A stretch of DNA of 41,950 bases, from positions 1 through 41,950 of the forward strand of contig DWZJ01000050.1 in assembly GCA_019118245.1 (NCBI GenBank), read 5' to 3'. Position 1 is the first letter of the stretch. Every line of letters starts with the position of its first letter. The DNA comes from Candidatus Oscillibacter excrementigallinarum. Its GTDB lineage: Bacteria; Bacillota; Clostridia; Oscillospirales; Oscillospiraceae. Made by a program: the position numbers and the translations under genes. The notes beneath the pieces are model-generated. The model had not been told where the DNA came from, made no database searches, and saw nothing but the letters and a program-made list of their open reading frames with translations. Below, piece after piece: positions 1 to 7,609 of this stretch.

Positions 1-246
1 GTAGGTGTGGACCAGCTCCAATGCGCAGGCCGCGGGCAGGGCCGTCCTCCAGTCCTCCAGCCCCGCCAGGCGGGCGAACTCCAGCGTCAGCACCGGCCGG
101 ATGCGCTTGCCCCCCGCCAGCAGGCTGTAGCGCATGGACTCGTACAGGTCCTGCCAGTCCGGCTCCCCGGCAAAGAGGGTGGCCAGATATGCTTCCACCG
201 CCGTCCGGTACGTCTCGTACCGGGTCTGAAACACCTGTTCGGTCAT
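1..246 (-). CDS. ispA: Polyprenyl (farnesyl/geranylgeranyl) diphosphate synthase, 5' part only
   Basis: This enzyme condenses isopentenyl diphosphate with allylic diphosphates to make C15/C20 precursors of undecaprenyl phosphate and quinones. Only the first 82 codons lie in the window; the gene runs off the left edge. The visible part carries [14 protein letters not shown], the typical N-terminal substrate-binding region of trans-prenyltransferases. It ends at ALELVHTY, just before the expected first DDxxD motif. The ATG overlaps the xseB stop codon (ATGA), so the two are translationally coupled. The order xseA-xseB-ispA is common in Firmicutes and supports the call. The chain length of the product cannot be judged from this fragment. 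Confidence 0.9.
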   Translation of the reverse strand, partial: MTEQVFQTRYETYRTAVEAYLATLFAGEPDWQDLYESMRYSLLAGGKRIRPVLTLEFARLAGLEDWRTALPAACALELVHTY

Positions 247-482
247 GGCTGGGCCTCCTCTCCGAAGGGCAGCTCCACCGGCGCGCCGTCGGGGCCCTTC
301 ATCAGCTTGACCACCTTCTGCTCCGCCGCGTCCAGCTCCTTGGAACAGGCGGCGATCAGCTTCGTCCCCTCCTCGAACAACGCCAGGGAGTCCGCCAGGG
401 GGGCGTCTCCCTTCTCCAGGGCCGCCACGATCTCCTCCAGCCGGGCGATCTCCTGCTCGAACGTCTGCTTCTTTGCGCTCAT
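243..482 (-). CDS. xseB: Exodeoxyribonuclease VII small subunit
   Basis: Small subunit of exonuclease VII, which degrades single-stranded DNA into acid-soluble oligonucleotides in both directions; several XseB chains bind each XseA. The 79-residue protein has the family's usual length and form: a helical hairpin beginning [19 protein letters not shown], then a second helix with the SLALFEEG signature. The ATG overlaps the end of xseA by 4 bases (ATGA) and the stop overlaps the start of ispA the same way, so the three genes are probably translated in a coupled fashion. The acidic tail after residue 60 is ordinary for this family. Confidence 0.95.
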   Translation of the reverse strand: MSAKKQTFEQEIARLEEIVAALEKGDAPLADSLALFEEGTKLIAACSKELDAAEQKVVKLMKGPDGAPVELPFGEEAQP

Positions 483-1696
483 GGCTGTTCCTCCTTCGTA
501 TAGGGCGCGTCCACCACGGCGGTGAAGCCGCCCTCTCCCAGGGTGACGGACACCCGGCTGCCCGGCGCCGTCTCCCGGTAGCTTTTCAAGATCTTCCCGT
601 TCTCATCCCGGGCCACGGCATAGCCCCGGCCCAGCACCGCCAGGGGGCTCATGGCGTCCAGCGCCGCCGCCAGAGCCGCGAACGTCTGCCGGCGGCGGGC
701 CAGCACCGCGCCGGTCACGTCCCCCAGCCGCTGCTGCAGGTGGTCCAGGTCCAGCCGCTTGTCCTGGACGTAGGCCAGGCCGTCGGTCATCACCCGCTTG
801 GACGCCAGGGCGGTCAGGTTCTGCCGGGCGGCCGCCAGCCGCTGCGTCTCGCTTCCCGCCATCCGCTCCCCGGCGCCCCGGAGCCACCGCAGCAGGTCCG
901 CCTGGTCCGGCACCGCGATCTCCGCCGCGTTGGAGGGGGTGGAGGCCCGGGCATCCGCCACGAAGTCGGCGATGGTCACGTCCGGCTCGTGGCCCACGGC
1001 CGAGATGATGGGCGTCTCACAGTCGTAGATGGCCCGGGCCACCCGCTCGTCGTTGAAGGCCCACAGGTCCTCCATGGACCCGCCGCCCCGGCCGGTGATG
1101 ATGACGTCCCCGATCTTCCACTTGTCCGCGTACCGGATGGCCCCCACGATCTCCGGCGGGGCCTCCGGCCCCTGGACCCGCACCGGCAGCAGGATCACCT
1201 TGGCGATGGGGTACCGGCGCCGGAGGATCCGGATTATGTCGTGGACCGCTGCTCCTGCGCCGGAGGTGACGATGGCAATCTTCTCCGGATAGGGCGGCAG
1301 GGGGTTTTTGTGGGCGGGGTCAAAGAGGCCCTCCTTCCACAGCTTCTCCTTCAGCTGCTGGAAGGCCACCGCCAGGTCCCCCGCCCCCTCCGGCGTCAGG
1401 GAGTCGCAGTAGAGCTGATAGGCCCCGTCCCGGGGGAACACGGTGATGCGGCCGGAGGCCACCGCCTTCATGCCGTTCTCCGGCCGGAACCGGAGGCGGG
1501 AGGCCTGTCCCCGGAACATGACGCACCGGAGGGCGCCCTCGCTGTCCTTCAGGGTGAAATAGTGGTGGCCGGAGGGGTAGATCTTGTAGTTGGACAGCTC
1601 CCCCCGGACGGCGACGCCCTGTAAAGCTGGGGTACTGTCCAGCAGGCTCTTCACCAGCTGGTTCACCTCTGTGACGCCGTAGATGTGTGGTTCCAT
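479..1696 (-). CDS. xseA: Exodeoxyribonuclease VII large subunit
   Basis: Catalytic subunit of exonuclease VII, acting in DNA repair and recombination in the cytoplasm. The 405-residue protein starts with an OB-fold that binds single-stranded DNA ([12 protein letters not shown], then GELSNYK and GHHYFTLKD). The catalytic domain follows, with [16 protein letters not shown] and the block [20 protein letters not shown] helical C-terminal region ends in the small barrel containing [10 protein letters not shown]. Length and motif order are normal. It sits 88 bases downstream of nusB and overlaps xseB by 4 bases. The ATG follows a GGAGAGGAG-type ribosome binding site a few bases upstream. Confidence 0.96.
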   Translation of the reverse strand: MEPHIYGVTEVNQLVKSLLDSTPALQGVAVRGELSNYKIYPSGHHYFTLKDSEGALRCVMFRGQASRLRFRPENGMKAVASGRITVFPRDGAYQLYCDSLTPEGAGDLAVAFQQLKEKLWKEGLFDPAHKNPLPPYPEKIAIVTSGAGAAVHDIIRILRRRYPIAKVILLPVRVQGPEAPPEIVGAIRYADKWKIGDVIITGRGGGSMEDLWAFNDERVARAIYDCETPIISAVGHEPDVTIADFVADARASTPSNAAEIAVPDQADLLRWLRGAGERMAGSETQRLAAARQNLTALASKRVMTDGLAYVQDKRLDLDHLQQRLGDVTGAVLARRRQTFAALAAALDAMSPLAVLGRGYAVARDENGKILKSYRETAPGSRVSVTLGEGGFTAVVDAPYTKEEQP

Positions 1697-1784
1697 GGAT
1701 GGCTCCTCTCCTGCTTCACGCGGGCAGAAAACGCGGAGCGGTCCGGCGGCGCAAGGCCCCCGTCCCGCTCCCCAGGACTGCCTG

Positions 1785-2234
1785 TTATTCTGTGATCTCC
1801 TGGCGCACGAAGGTGCCCAGGATGCCGTTGATGAACTTCACCGTCTCCGGCGTCTCGTACTTCTTGGCGATCTCCACCGCCTCGTTGATGGAGGCGCCGT
1901 TGGGGATATCCGGCATATACAGGATCTCGTACATGGCCACCCGCATGATGGCGGAGGCCACCAGGGGGATGCGGGCAAAGTTCCACCCCTTGGAATATTT
2001 GGCGATATACCCGTCCAGCTCCGGAGCGTGGTCCGCCACGCCCCGCACCAGGCGGCGGATATAGTCCGCCTGCTTGGCATTGGGCGTCTCCTGATACAGG
2101 GGGTCCTCCTCCGCCAGGGCGGCGAAGGCCTCCGGTGTCAGGCGCTCCTCCAGCAGCTCCTCCACCGTCTTGTCGGTGAAGCTCAGCTCATAGGACAGGT
2201 GAATGGCGATCTCTCGCGCGGTGTTCCGTACCAT
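1785..2234 (-). CDS. nusB: Transcription antitermination factor NusB
   Basis: NusB binds boxA RNA together with NusE (ribosomal protein S10) and helps RNA polymerase read through rRNA operons. The 149-residue all-helical protein has the usual NusB length. It shows AREIAIHLSYEL at the N terminus, the middle helix DYIRRLVRGV, and the C-terminal conserved blocks IPLVASAIMRVAMYEI and INEAVEIAKKY. It lies between the Asp23 gene (43 bases upstream) and xseA (88 bases downstream), the standard clostridial neighbourhood. The ATG lies behind a GAGAGAAAAGGA stretch, an acceptable ribosome binding site. I see no unusual feature. Confidence 0.95.
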   Translation of the reverse strand: MVRNTAREIAIHLSYELSFTDKTVEELLEERLTPEAFAALAEEDPLYQETPNAKQADYIRRLVRGVADHAPELDGYIAKYSKGWNFARIPLVASAIMRVAMYEILYMPDIPNGASINEAVEIAKKYETPETVKFINGILGTFVRQEITE

Positions 2235-2277
2235 ACCTCAACTACGTCCTTTTCTCTCTCTCATTCCCATCCGGGGC

Positions 2278-2655
2278 TCAGGCCAGGGTCACGCCGCCCA
2301 CATGGATGTTGACGGCCTCCACGGCGCAGCCGGTCATGGCCTCCACGGCGCTGATGACGGCCTTCTGGGCGTTCTCCGCCACCTCGGGGATGGGGTGGCC
2401 GTAGGCCACGGTCAGATAGATGTCCAGCACCAGAGCGGCGCCGGTCATGTCGATCTTCACGCCCTTGGCCACCTTCTGGGCGTTCTTCTTGTTGGTGACC
2501 AGGTCGGTCACGCTGCCGCCCATGGCGGTCATCATGCCGGACACGCCCTCCACGTCCCGGACGGCGCCCACGGCGATGGCCGCGATCACTTCCTCGGAAA
2601 TGTTGATGCTCCCGTTCTCCTCCGGCAGTGTCATATACTCTTTGCTCTCGCCCAT
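2278..2655 (-). CDS. Asp23/Gls24 family envelope stress response protein
   Basis: Asp23/Gls24 proteins (DUF322) are small cytoplasmic or membrane-associated proteins linked to envelope stress; in Bacillus the YqhY member of the same neighbourhood is tied to acetyl-CoA carboxylase. The 125-residue chain has the family core: INISEEVIAAIAVGAVRDVEGV, then GVKIDMTGAALVLDIYLTV, the PIPEVAENAQKAV helix and the final AVNIHVGGVTLA. It is the first gene behind the promoter at 2737-2765 and is followed by nusB, xseA, xseB and ispA, the normal place for a YqhY-type member. It probably responds to membrane or lipid state; that role is inferred from relatives only. Confidence 0.92.
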   Translation of the reverse strand: MGESKEYMTLPEENGSINISEEVIAAIAVGAVRDVEGVSGMMTAMGGSVTDLVTNKKNAQKVAKGVKIDMTGAALVLDIYLTVAYGHPIPEVAENAQKAVISAVEAMTGCAVEAVNIHVGGVTLA

Positions 2656-2736
2656 CGTAAGCCTCTCCTCACTGTTTGATCCTTGGTGGAGGCGGGCGGT
2701 GCCCGCCGCGTCCCAGGCGAATGGTTCCAGGGTGAT

Positions 2737-2765
2737 ATTTTACCATGTTTCCCGGGAAAATACAA
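2737..2765 (-). promoter_or_regulatory. Sigma-A type promoter of the asp23-nusB-xseA-xseB-ispA operon
   Basis: Reading on the minus strand there is TTGTAT (2760-2765), a 17-base spacer, and TAAAAT (2737-2742) preceded by TGG, an extended -10. The spacer contains the perfect 12-base palindrome TTTCCCGGGAAA (2748-2759). It sits 81 bases upstream of the Asp23 ATG and 4 bases after the spoIIIAH stop. The housekeeping genes therefore need not depend on the sporulation operon upstream of them. Confidence 0.7.
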
Positions 2766-2768
2766 CAG

Positions 2769-3332
2769 CTAATTTGAGGCCATGATCTTGATGCCGCTGG
2801 CGGGGTAGCCGGTCTCCGTCATGGCGATGTCGGTGATCTTGGCCACGTCCTCCGCCGTCAGCTCGCCGGTGCCGGTGTCCACCACCACGCTGATGCTGTC
2901 CTCCCCCATGAAGGCCACGCAGTCGGCGTAGCCCTTGGCGGTCACCAGGTTCTCGATCTGGGCCTCCTTCATGGTATAGCCCGCCAGCACCTGGATGCCC
3001 TCCGACGCCTCGTTGGCCACCGCCGCGTCGGCGCCGGGCTGGTCCGCCGCCTCCTGCAGCAGGGCGATGGCGTTGTCCCGGGCCTGCTGTCTCGTCAATC
3101 GGGCGGAGGCGAAGTAGTCGTCCCCGGTGTAGACCGCCTCCTCGTCCGCGGCGGCGGTGCCGTCGTCCTCCTGGCCGTTGACCAGGGTGGCCTCGCCCAA
3201 GATCTTCGTGCCGGTCTCCTCCACGGCCCCCGCCGCCTGCTCTCCGGTGTACTTCCAGTTCAGGGCCACCGCCGCGCACACCAGCAGGGCCATGGTCACC
3301 ACCACCGTGTTCCGTTTCCATCTCGCGCTCAT
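2769..3332 (-). CDS. spoIIIAH: Stage III sporulation protein AH
   Basis: SpoIIIAH is made in the mother cell and binds SpoIIQ of the forespore across the intermembrane space, forming the channel or feeding tube of engulfment; its C-terminal domain is of the secretion-ring (YscJ/FliF) type. The 187-residue protein has one transmembrane segment (about 9-25), an acidic low-complexity linker (45-72), and the helical/ring domain with SARLTRQQARDNAIALLQE and the final GYPASGIKIM. The ATG at 3332 is chosen because GGAGGAGG lies 8 bases before it; the ATG 8 codons upstream would place this site inside the gene. The gene ends the spoIIIA operon. Confidence 0.93.
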   Translation of the reverse strand: MSARWKRNTVVVTMALLVCAAVALNWKYTGEQAAGAVEETGTKILGEATLVNGQEDDGTAAADEEAVYTGDDYFASARLTRQQARDNAIALLQEAADQPGADAAVANEASEGIQVLAGYTMKEAQIENLVTAKGYADCVAFMGEDSISVVVDTGTGELTAEDVAKITDIAMTETGYPASGIKIMASN

Positions 3333-3355
3333 AGGTCTGCTCCTCCTCCAGATCA

Positions 3356-3874
3356 TCACTGCGATTTTGCGACGGTGATGCGGTCTGCGGTGAGACCGGT
3401 CAACGATGCCACCGCCTCCGTCACCGCCAGTTTCACGTCCGCCCGGTCGCCCCCCTGGCACACCACCAGGGCCCCCCGATAGGTGGGATACACCGTCCGG
3501 GTCACCACCGGCGCGTCGCCGCTGCCGCCGTCCACCAGCACCGTCTGGGAGGAACGGGAATAGTCCTCCGGCGCCGCCGTGGAGCCGCTGTAGGACAGCT
3601 CCGAGTCCTCCGCCAGCTGCCGCTCCCCGTCCGAGTCCACCGTCAGCAGCACCTGCACCTCCCCCACGCCCTGGATGCGGCCCAGGATGTCCTCCATCTC
3701 CGCCTGGAGCTCCGCCTGGGCGGCCGGGGCCGCCTGGGGCGAGGCGTGCTCCGCCGCGTCCCCGCTCCCGCTGGGCCACAGCAGCAGCACGGCCCCCGCC
3801 AGGGCCACCAGCGCCACGAATTTGTATTTGTCCCATATCCTTCGCACTCCTTCAGTCTTCTGTGTTCCGCTCAT
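3356..3874 (-). CDS. spoIIIAG: Stage III sporulation protein AG
   Basis: SpoIIIAG forms a large oligomeric ring in the mother-cell membrane facing the forespore, part of the SpoIIIA-SpoIIQ complex. The 172-residue protein has a short cytoplasmic start, a transmembrane segment around residues 17-32 (FVALVALAGAVLLLWPS), a proline/alanine-rich linker, and the ring-building domain starting EMEDILGRIQGVGEVQVLLT. It ends in SLTGLTADRITVAKSQ. The ATG at 3874 lies inside the end of spoIIIAF (23-base overlap) and has GGAGAGG upstream; translation coupling to spoIIIAF is likely. Length is slightly shorter than the Bacillus protein, as is usual in Clostridia. Confidence 0.92.
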   Translation of the reverse strand: MSGTQKTEGVRRIWDKYKFVALVALAGAVLLLWPSGSGDAAEHASPQAAPAAQAELQAEMEDILGRIQGVGEVQVLLTVDSDGERQLAEDSELSYSGSTAAPEDYSRSSQTVLVDGGSGDAPVVTRTVYPTYRGALVVCQGGDRADVKLAVTEAVASLTGLTADRITVAKSQ

Positions 3875-4337
3875 GCCAAACCTGCCTCTCCGCCGGGATG
3901 CCCAGTTCTGTCTCCAGAGCGGACGCAAGCGTCTCCGACTGCGCCCCCGTCAGCTCCGCGGACCAGGGCACCGGGACGCCGTCCTCCCCGGCCCGGGTCT
4001 CCACCCGGGCGGACACCTCCAGCCCCAGCTCCCCCGCTTTGTCCCATATATATGCCTCCGTCTGCTCCGCTATGATAGATGCCATGGCCTCCGTCTGGGC
4101 CGCCGCCAGCTCCTCCTGCCGCTCCTCCACTGCCGTCTGGTAGTCGGAGAGGTCCACTTCCAGCCGCTCCAGGTCCGCCCCCAGCACCGGCCGCAGCAGG
4201 GCGAAGAGCAGGATCAGCCCCCCGGTGAAGGAGGCCGCCCGCCGGAGGGTCCCCTCCGGGATCAGGCTCTGGGCCACGGACAGCAGCAGCGACACCAGCA
4301 CCAGGGAGGTCAGCCACGCCCGCACCGCCTCCATCAT
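3852..4337 (-). CDS. spoIIIAF: Stage III sporulation protein AF
   Basis: SpoIIIAF is a mother-cell membrane protein of the SpoIIIA complex with two N-terminal transmembrane segments and a soluble domain resembling the cytoplasmic ring domains of EscU/FlhB-type secretion proteins. Here the 161-residue chain has hydrophobic stretches at about 8-25 and 38-53 (FTGGLILLFALLRPVLGA). A coiled-coil-like acidic helix follows (QTAVEERQEELAAAQTEAMA), then a compact C-terminal domain. Two ATG codons stand side by side at 4337 and 4334, and the spoIIIAE stop overlaps them, so the genes are coupled. Confidence 0.9.
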   Translation of the reverse strand: MMEAVRAWLTSLVLVSLLLSVAQSLIPEGTLRRAASFTGGLILLFALLRPVLGADLERLEVDLSDYQTAVEERQEELAAAQTEAMASIIAEQTEAYIWDKAGELGLEVSARVETRAGEDGVPVPWSAELTGAQSETLASALETELGIPAERQVWHERNTED

Positions 4338-5410
4338 GGCATCACCGCCCCCACGGAGGCCAGCACCGAGATGAGCAGCAGCAGCGCGCAGCTGCCGGTC
4401 ATGCCAAGGATGAGGCCGAAGGCACCCCCCAGCCCGTCGATGAGCTTGCACAGCCCCGGCGTCCCCACCACCGAGGCCAGGTACGCCGTCACCTTGTACA
4501 GCAGGTACTGGACCCCCAGCTGCAAAAAGGGGTAGGCGCAGGCCGCCAGGATGGCCAGCATCCCGAACACGCCGATGGTGTTCTTCAGCATCCCCGCCCC
4601 GGCCAGCACGGTCTCCGACGCGTCGGCGATGATGCCGCCCACCACCGGCACCACGCCGGAGATGGCGGCCTTGGCCACCTTCACCGCCGCCCCGTCGGCA
4701 GAGCCGGAGATGATGCGCACCACGGAGAGGTACACCGTGAACACCAGCAGCGCCGTGGTGAGGACCCAGGTCACCAGCTTTTTCAGCCCCTCGGCGATGG
4801 CCCCCAGCCGGTTCTCCGGCAGGCAGGCGGCGGCCGTCAAAAGGCCGATGTACAGATACACCAGGGGCAGCAGCAGCTCCCGGATGAGCCGCAGCAGCAG
4901 GTCCACGAAGAACACCGTGGACACCTGCTGCACCGTGGCGGTGGTGACGGCCCCGGTGGCCGCCGTGGCCGCCGCCAGGGTGGGCAGCAGTACCGAGGAG
5001 AAGTCCGCCAGCTCCCCGATGGTCTGGCTGCCCAGGCCCATCAGCGTGTCCAGGCTGCCGGCGGAGGCCAGGGTCACGGACAGCGCCCCCGCCATGGGCA
5101 GCAGGGCCAGCGCCGTCCGGCCCCCGGCGCTCCGGGCAAAGCCCTCCACCGCGCCGCACAGCACCACCGCCAGCAGCACCGCCGCCGCGCCCTTCGTCCG
5201 CTCCCGGACCACCTCCCCGGCCTGGTCCGCCAGGCGGGAGAGGATGTCTCCCACTCCCTCGGCAAAGCCTGTCCCGCCGGAGAGGTCCCCGTCCGCGAGA
5301 TCCTCCGCCGCCTCAGGGGCGGCCCGCTCCAGTTCCCGGGGCACCTCCGCCGCCTGGGCGGAGACCGTCAGCGCCAGCACCAGCGCCGCAAGACAGATCG
5401 TGTACTTCAT
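4334..5410 (-). CDS. spoIIIAE: Stage III sporulation protein AE
   Basis: SpoIIIAE is the polytopic membrane core of the SpoIIIA complex in the mother-cell membrane. The 358-residue protein begins with a signal-like hydrophobic segment (CLAALVLALTVSAQAA), then a charged extracytoplasmic part, then several transmembrane helices including LLPLVYLYIGLLTAA, VLTTALLVFTVYLSVV and the family block AISGVVPVVGGIIADASET. It ends with another hydrophobic pair of helices. The ATG at 5410 overlaps the spoIIIAD stop (ATGA). Length is a little below the Bacillus protein (about 400), mainly at the N terminus. Confidence 0.93.
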   Translation of the reverse strand: MKYTICLAALVLALTVSAQAAEVPRELERAAPEAAEDLADGDLSGGTGFAEGVGDILSRLADQAGEVVRERTKGAAAVLLAVVLCGAVEGFARSAGGRTALALLPMAGALSVTLASAGSLDTLMGLGSQTIGELADFSSVLLPTLAAATAATGAVTTATVQQVSTVFFVDLLLRLIRELLLPLVYLYIGLLTAAACLPENRLGAIAEGLKKLVTWVLTTALLVFTVYLSVVRIISGSADGAAVKVAKAAISGVVPVVGGIIADASETVLAGAGMLKNTIGVFGMLAILAACAYPFLQLGVQYLLYKVTAYLASVVGTPGLCKLIDGLGGAFGLILGMTGSCALLLLISVLASVGAVMP

Positions 5411-5796
5411 CCCATCAGCTCCAACAGCATCTCCAGCACCGCCCGCAGCAGGGGCAGGGCCGCCACCAGGGCGCACACCGCCCCCGCCGTCTCCACCACG
5501 GAGGCCAGGGCGCTCTCCCCCGCGTCCCGGCAGAGGCTGCCCCCCACCTGTACCACCAGGGCGATGCCGATGGTCTTGTACAGGGGGCCGAACAGGGCCG
5601 GCGGCACGCCGCTGCCCTCGGCCAGCTCCGCCAGAAAGGCCAACAGCTCCTCCACCGCCCCCGCCAGGGCCAGCAGCACCACCACCGCGGCGGCCACCGT
5701 CAGCAGCAGCGCCGTCTCCGGGCTGCCCCGCTTCACCACCAGGGCCAGCAGCGCCCCCACCACGCACAGCCCCGTCACCTGGATGACCTGCTCCAT
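5407..5796 (-). CDS. spoIIIAD: Stage III sporulation protein AD
   Basis: SpoIIIAD is a small, wholly membrane-embedded subunit of the SpoIIIA complex. The 129-residue protein consists of hydrophobic helices: VTGLCVVGALLALVVK, ALLLTVAAAVVVLLALAGA and a third near VETAGAVCALVAALPLL. Between them lies the conserved block PLYKTIGIALVVQVGGSLCRDAGE, which is diagnostic for the family. It starts one base after the spoIIIAC stop and overlaps spoIIIAE at its end, as expected for subunits made in fixed ratios. Confidence 0.94.
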   Translation of the reverse strand: MEQVIQVTGLCVVGALLALVVKRGSPETALLLTVAAAVVVLLALAGAVEELLAFLAELAEGSGVPPALFGPLYKTIGIALVVQVGGSLCRDAGESALASVVETAGAVCALVAALPLLRAVLEMLLELMG

Positions 5797-5797
5797 A

Positions 5798-5992
5798 TCA
5801 GAAGTCGAACAGGGACTGGATCAGGTCGAACAGGTCGCTGATCTCCTGGACCATCAGCATCAGCACGCACACCAGTCCCGCCAGCACCACCATCAGCCCC
5901 TGCTCCTCCCGGCCCGAGCGGATCAGCAGCTGGTTCAGCACCGCCACCAGGATGCCGATGGCGGCGATCTTGAAAATCAAATCCACTTCCAT
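5798..5992 (-). CDS. spoIIIAC: Stage III sporulation protein AC
   Basis: SpoIIIAC is the smallest subunit of the complex, a 64-residue double-pass membrane protein of the same family as the end of SpoIIIAD. The chain MEVDLIFKIAAIGILVAVLN is followed by a charged turn (RSGREEQG) and a second hydrophobic helix (LMVVLAGLVCVLMLMV), ending in the conserved EISDLFDLIQSLFDF. Length and sequence match the family closely. It lies 13 bases after spoIIIAB and 1 base before spoIIIAD. Confidence 0.94.
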   Translation of the reverse strand: MEVDLIFKIAAIGILVAVLNQLLIRSGREEQGLMVVLAGLVCVLMLMVQEISDLFDLIQSLFDF

Positions 5993-6005
5993 GCGTCTGT
6001 CCTCA

Positions 6006-6503
6006 TCAAATCAGTAAGATCACCAGCAGCGCCGCGCCGGAGAGCCACAGGGCCCCGGACCGCTTCTCCGTCTCCTGCCTGCGGTCCCGGGCCGCCGCCA
6101 GGCGCTTCTCCAGCAGCTTGCTGATAAGCTGTATCCCTTTACAGATGCCCGCCTCGTCCCCCTGGAGGAGATCCCCCAGAGCGGCCACCGCCGCCCGCTC
6201 CTCGGCGCCCAGGGGGAGGTCCGCTGCGGCAGACCGCCAGCTCTCCCCCAGGGGCGCGTCCCGGGTCAGGGCGGCGGCCACGGAGAGGCAGAACCGCCGG
6301 ACCTCCGGTCCCCGGCCCCGGCCCAGGTCCGCCAGCAGCCGGGGCAGGCTGGTCCGGCGGAGGCGGATCTCGCTGTCCATCCGCCCCAGCAGGGCCATGA
6401 GGTCCGCCAGCGTGTCCAACTCCCGCTTTCGCTCCGCCGTCCCCCGCCGCCAGGCCCAGCCGGCGGCGCCGAAGATGCACACCGCGCCCAGCAGCTTCAG
6501 CAT
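6006..6503 (-). CDS. spoIIIAB: Stage III sporulation protein AB
   Basis: SpoIIIAB resembles GspF-type inner-membrane proteins of type II secretion and pilus systems and is thought to be moved by the ATPase SpoIIIAA. The 165-residue protein has an N-terminal transmembrane segment (LGAVCIFGAAGWAW), a long helical cytoplasmic part with LDTLADLMALLGRMDSEIRL, and a C-terminal hydrophobic helix (ALWLSGAALLVILLI). The family sequence LGDLLQGDEAGICKGIQLI is in the middle. Its ATG overlaps the end of spoIIIAA by 7 bases. Confidence 0.92.
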   Translation of the reverse strand: MLKLLGAVCIFGAAGWAWRRGTAERKRELDTLADLMALLGRMDSEIRLRRTSLPRLLADLGRGRGPEVRRFCLSVAAALTRDAPLGESWRSAAADLPLGAEERAAVAALGDLLQGDEAGICKGIQLISKLLEKRLAAARDRRQETEKRSGALWLSGAALLVILLI

Positions 6504-7405
6504 GGCAGTTCCTCCACTTCATACGTCCGGCCCTCTGGGGCGCGGACGATGCGCACCGCCAGGCGGAACACCCCCTCCGCCAGCAGCTGCCGGTACAGGG
6601 GCCGCTGGCGCAGCTCCTCCACACCGGCGGCGTGGACGGTGGCCAGCAGGCCCACGCCGCACCCGGCGGCTTGGACGGCGGCCCGGAGGTCAGCCTCCGC
6701 CGTGATCTCGTCCACGGCGATGACCTGGGGGTTCATGGCACGCAGGGCCATGGGGATGCCCAGGGCCTTGGGGCAGGCGTCCAGCACGTCGGTCCGGGGG
6801 CCCACGTCCATCTCCGGCCTGCCCCGGACCATCACCGCCACCTCCCCCCGCTCGTCGATGAGGGAGACCCGCAGGCCCGGCCGCCCCGGCCCTCCGGTGG
6901 AGAGGCACCGGACCAGATCCCGCAGCAGCGTGGTCTTGCCGCCCCCCGGCGGGGACAGCAGCAGGGTATTCTGATACCGCCCCTCCCGGAACAGCCGGGG
7001 GACGATGTCCTCCCCGATGCCCCGCCGCTGCCGGGCGATGCGGACGGCGGCGGAGGACAGGTCCCGCAGGGTGGTGTTGGCCCCGTCCTTCATCACCGCC
7101 GTGCCGCACAGCCCCACCCGGAAGCCGCCCCGGACGGAGAGGTACCCCTGCCGCAGGGTCTCCTCCGCCGCGTAGCGGGAGTAGTCCGTGGCCAAGTCGC
7201 AGAGGGCCTCCAGGTCCTCCTGGGCCACGGTGTCCCCCAGGGTCCGCTCCCCCTCCGGCAGCAGTACCGCCAGGGGCCGCCCGGCCCGGAGGCGGAACTC
7301 CTCCGCCAGGCGGCGCACCTCCGGCGGCTGGGCCAGGGCCAGGGCCCGCAGCCGGCCCGGCAGCACCCGGGCCGCCTCCTCATAGCGGCGTTCTTCCTCT
7401 CCCAC
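6497..7405 (-). CDS. spoIIIAA: Stage III sporulation protein AA, secretion-type ATPase
   Basis: SpoIIIAA is the cytoplasmic ATPase of the mother-cell SpoIIIA complex, related to type II/IV secretion ATPases. The 302-residue protein has the P-loop SPPGGGKTTLLRD near residues 151-163, then DERGEVAVMVRG, and the Walker B-like block QVIAVDEITAEADL followed by ATVHA. I chose the GTG at 7405: AAAGGGG lies 9 bases upstream and the sigma-E promoter at 7435-7464 leaves no room for an earlier start. That gives a length close to the Bacillus protein (307). It is the first gene of the eight-gene operon spoIIIAA-AH, all adjacent or overlapping. Confidence 0.93.
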   Translation of the reverse strand: MGEEERRYEEAARVLPGRLRALALAQPPEVRRLAEEFRLRAGRPLAVLLPEGERTLGDTVAQEDLEALCDLATDYSRYAAEETLRQGYLSVRGGFRVGLCGTAVMKDGANTTLRDLSSAAVRIARQRRGIGEDIVPRLFREGRYQNTLLLSPPGGGKTTLLRDLVRCLSTGGPGRPGLRVSLIDERGEVAVMVRGRPEMDVGPRTDVLDACPKALGIPMALRAMNPQVIAVDEITAEADLRAAVQAAGCGVGLLATVHAAGVEELRQRPLYRQLLAEGVFRLAVRIVRAPEGRTYEVEELPC

Positions 7406-7434
7406 GCTCCGCGCCCCCTTTCGTAACACGCTAT

Positions 7435-7464
7435 ACTCTATGAGAGGTTGTCCCCGGATATGAC
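7435..7464 (-). promoter_or_regulatory. Sigma-E promoter of the spoIIIA operon
   Basis: On the minus strand GTCATATC (7457-7464) is followed by a 14-base spacer and CATAGAGT (7435-7442). This matches the known sigma-E form (about GKMATATW, 14 bases, CATACANT) at all but two positions. It lies 30 bases before the GTG of spoIIIAA. Expression of this operon in the mother cell under sigma-E is established in Bacillus; the site here was found by eye. Confidence 0.8.
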
Positions 7465-7512
7465 TGCCCCGCCCAAATAATGGGACAGGCCCGGAAAAAA
7501 TGGAAAGTGAGC

Positions 7513-7541
7513 TTGACATGGGAGCGGACCTGTGCTATGTT
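7513..7541 (+). promoter_or_regulatory. Strong sigma-A promoter of the regulator / four-membrane-protein operon
   Basis: TTGACA (7513-7518), 17 bases, TATGTT (7536-7541), with TG one base before the -10 (extended -10). The word ATGGAAAG occurs once just upstream of the -35 (7500-7507) and again just downstream of the -10 (7546-7553), so it may be an operator half-site for the regulator encoded next. The promoter is divergent from the sigma-E promoter of spoIIIA, about 50 bases away. Confidence 0.8.
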
Positions 7542-7544
7542 GGA

Positions 7545-7584
7545 GATGGAAAGGAAACTTTCCATCCGCTCCCCGGCGGATGGA
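7545..7584 (+). promoter_or_regulatory. Two mutually exclusive hairpins in the 5' leader (possible attenuator or operator)
   Basis: GATGGAAAG (7545-7553), GAAA, CTTTCCATC (7558-7566) is a perfect 9-bp stem. TCCATCCGC (7561-7569), six bases, GCGGATGGA (7576-7584) is a second perfect 9-bp stem. They share TCCATC, so only one can form at a time. The pair lies directly behind the start of transcription and ahead of the AAAGGAGGT site of the regulator gene. Regulatory function is inference. Confidence 0.5.
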
Positions 7585-7609
7585 ATTGGGAAAGGAGGTC
7601 AGACCGCCC

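Noticed and set aside
7406..7519. N-terminal extension of spoIIIAA to an ATG at 7519
   Set aside because: The sigma-E promoter lies inside this stretch and the GTG at 7405 has a good ribosome binding site.
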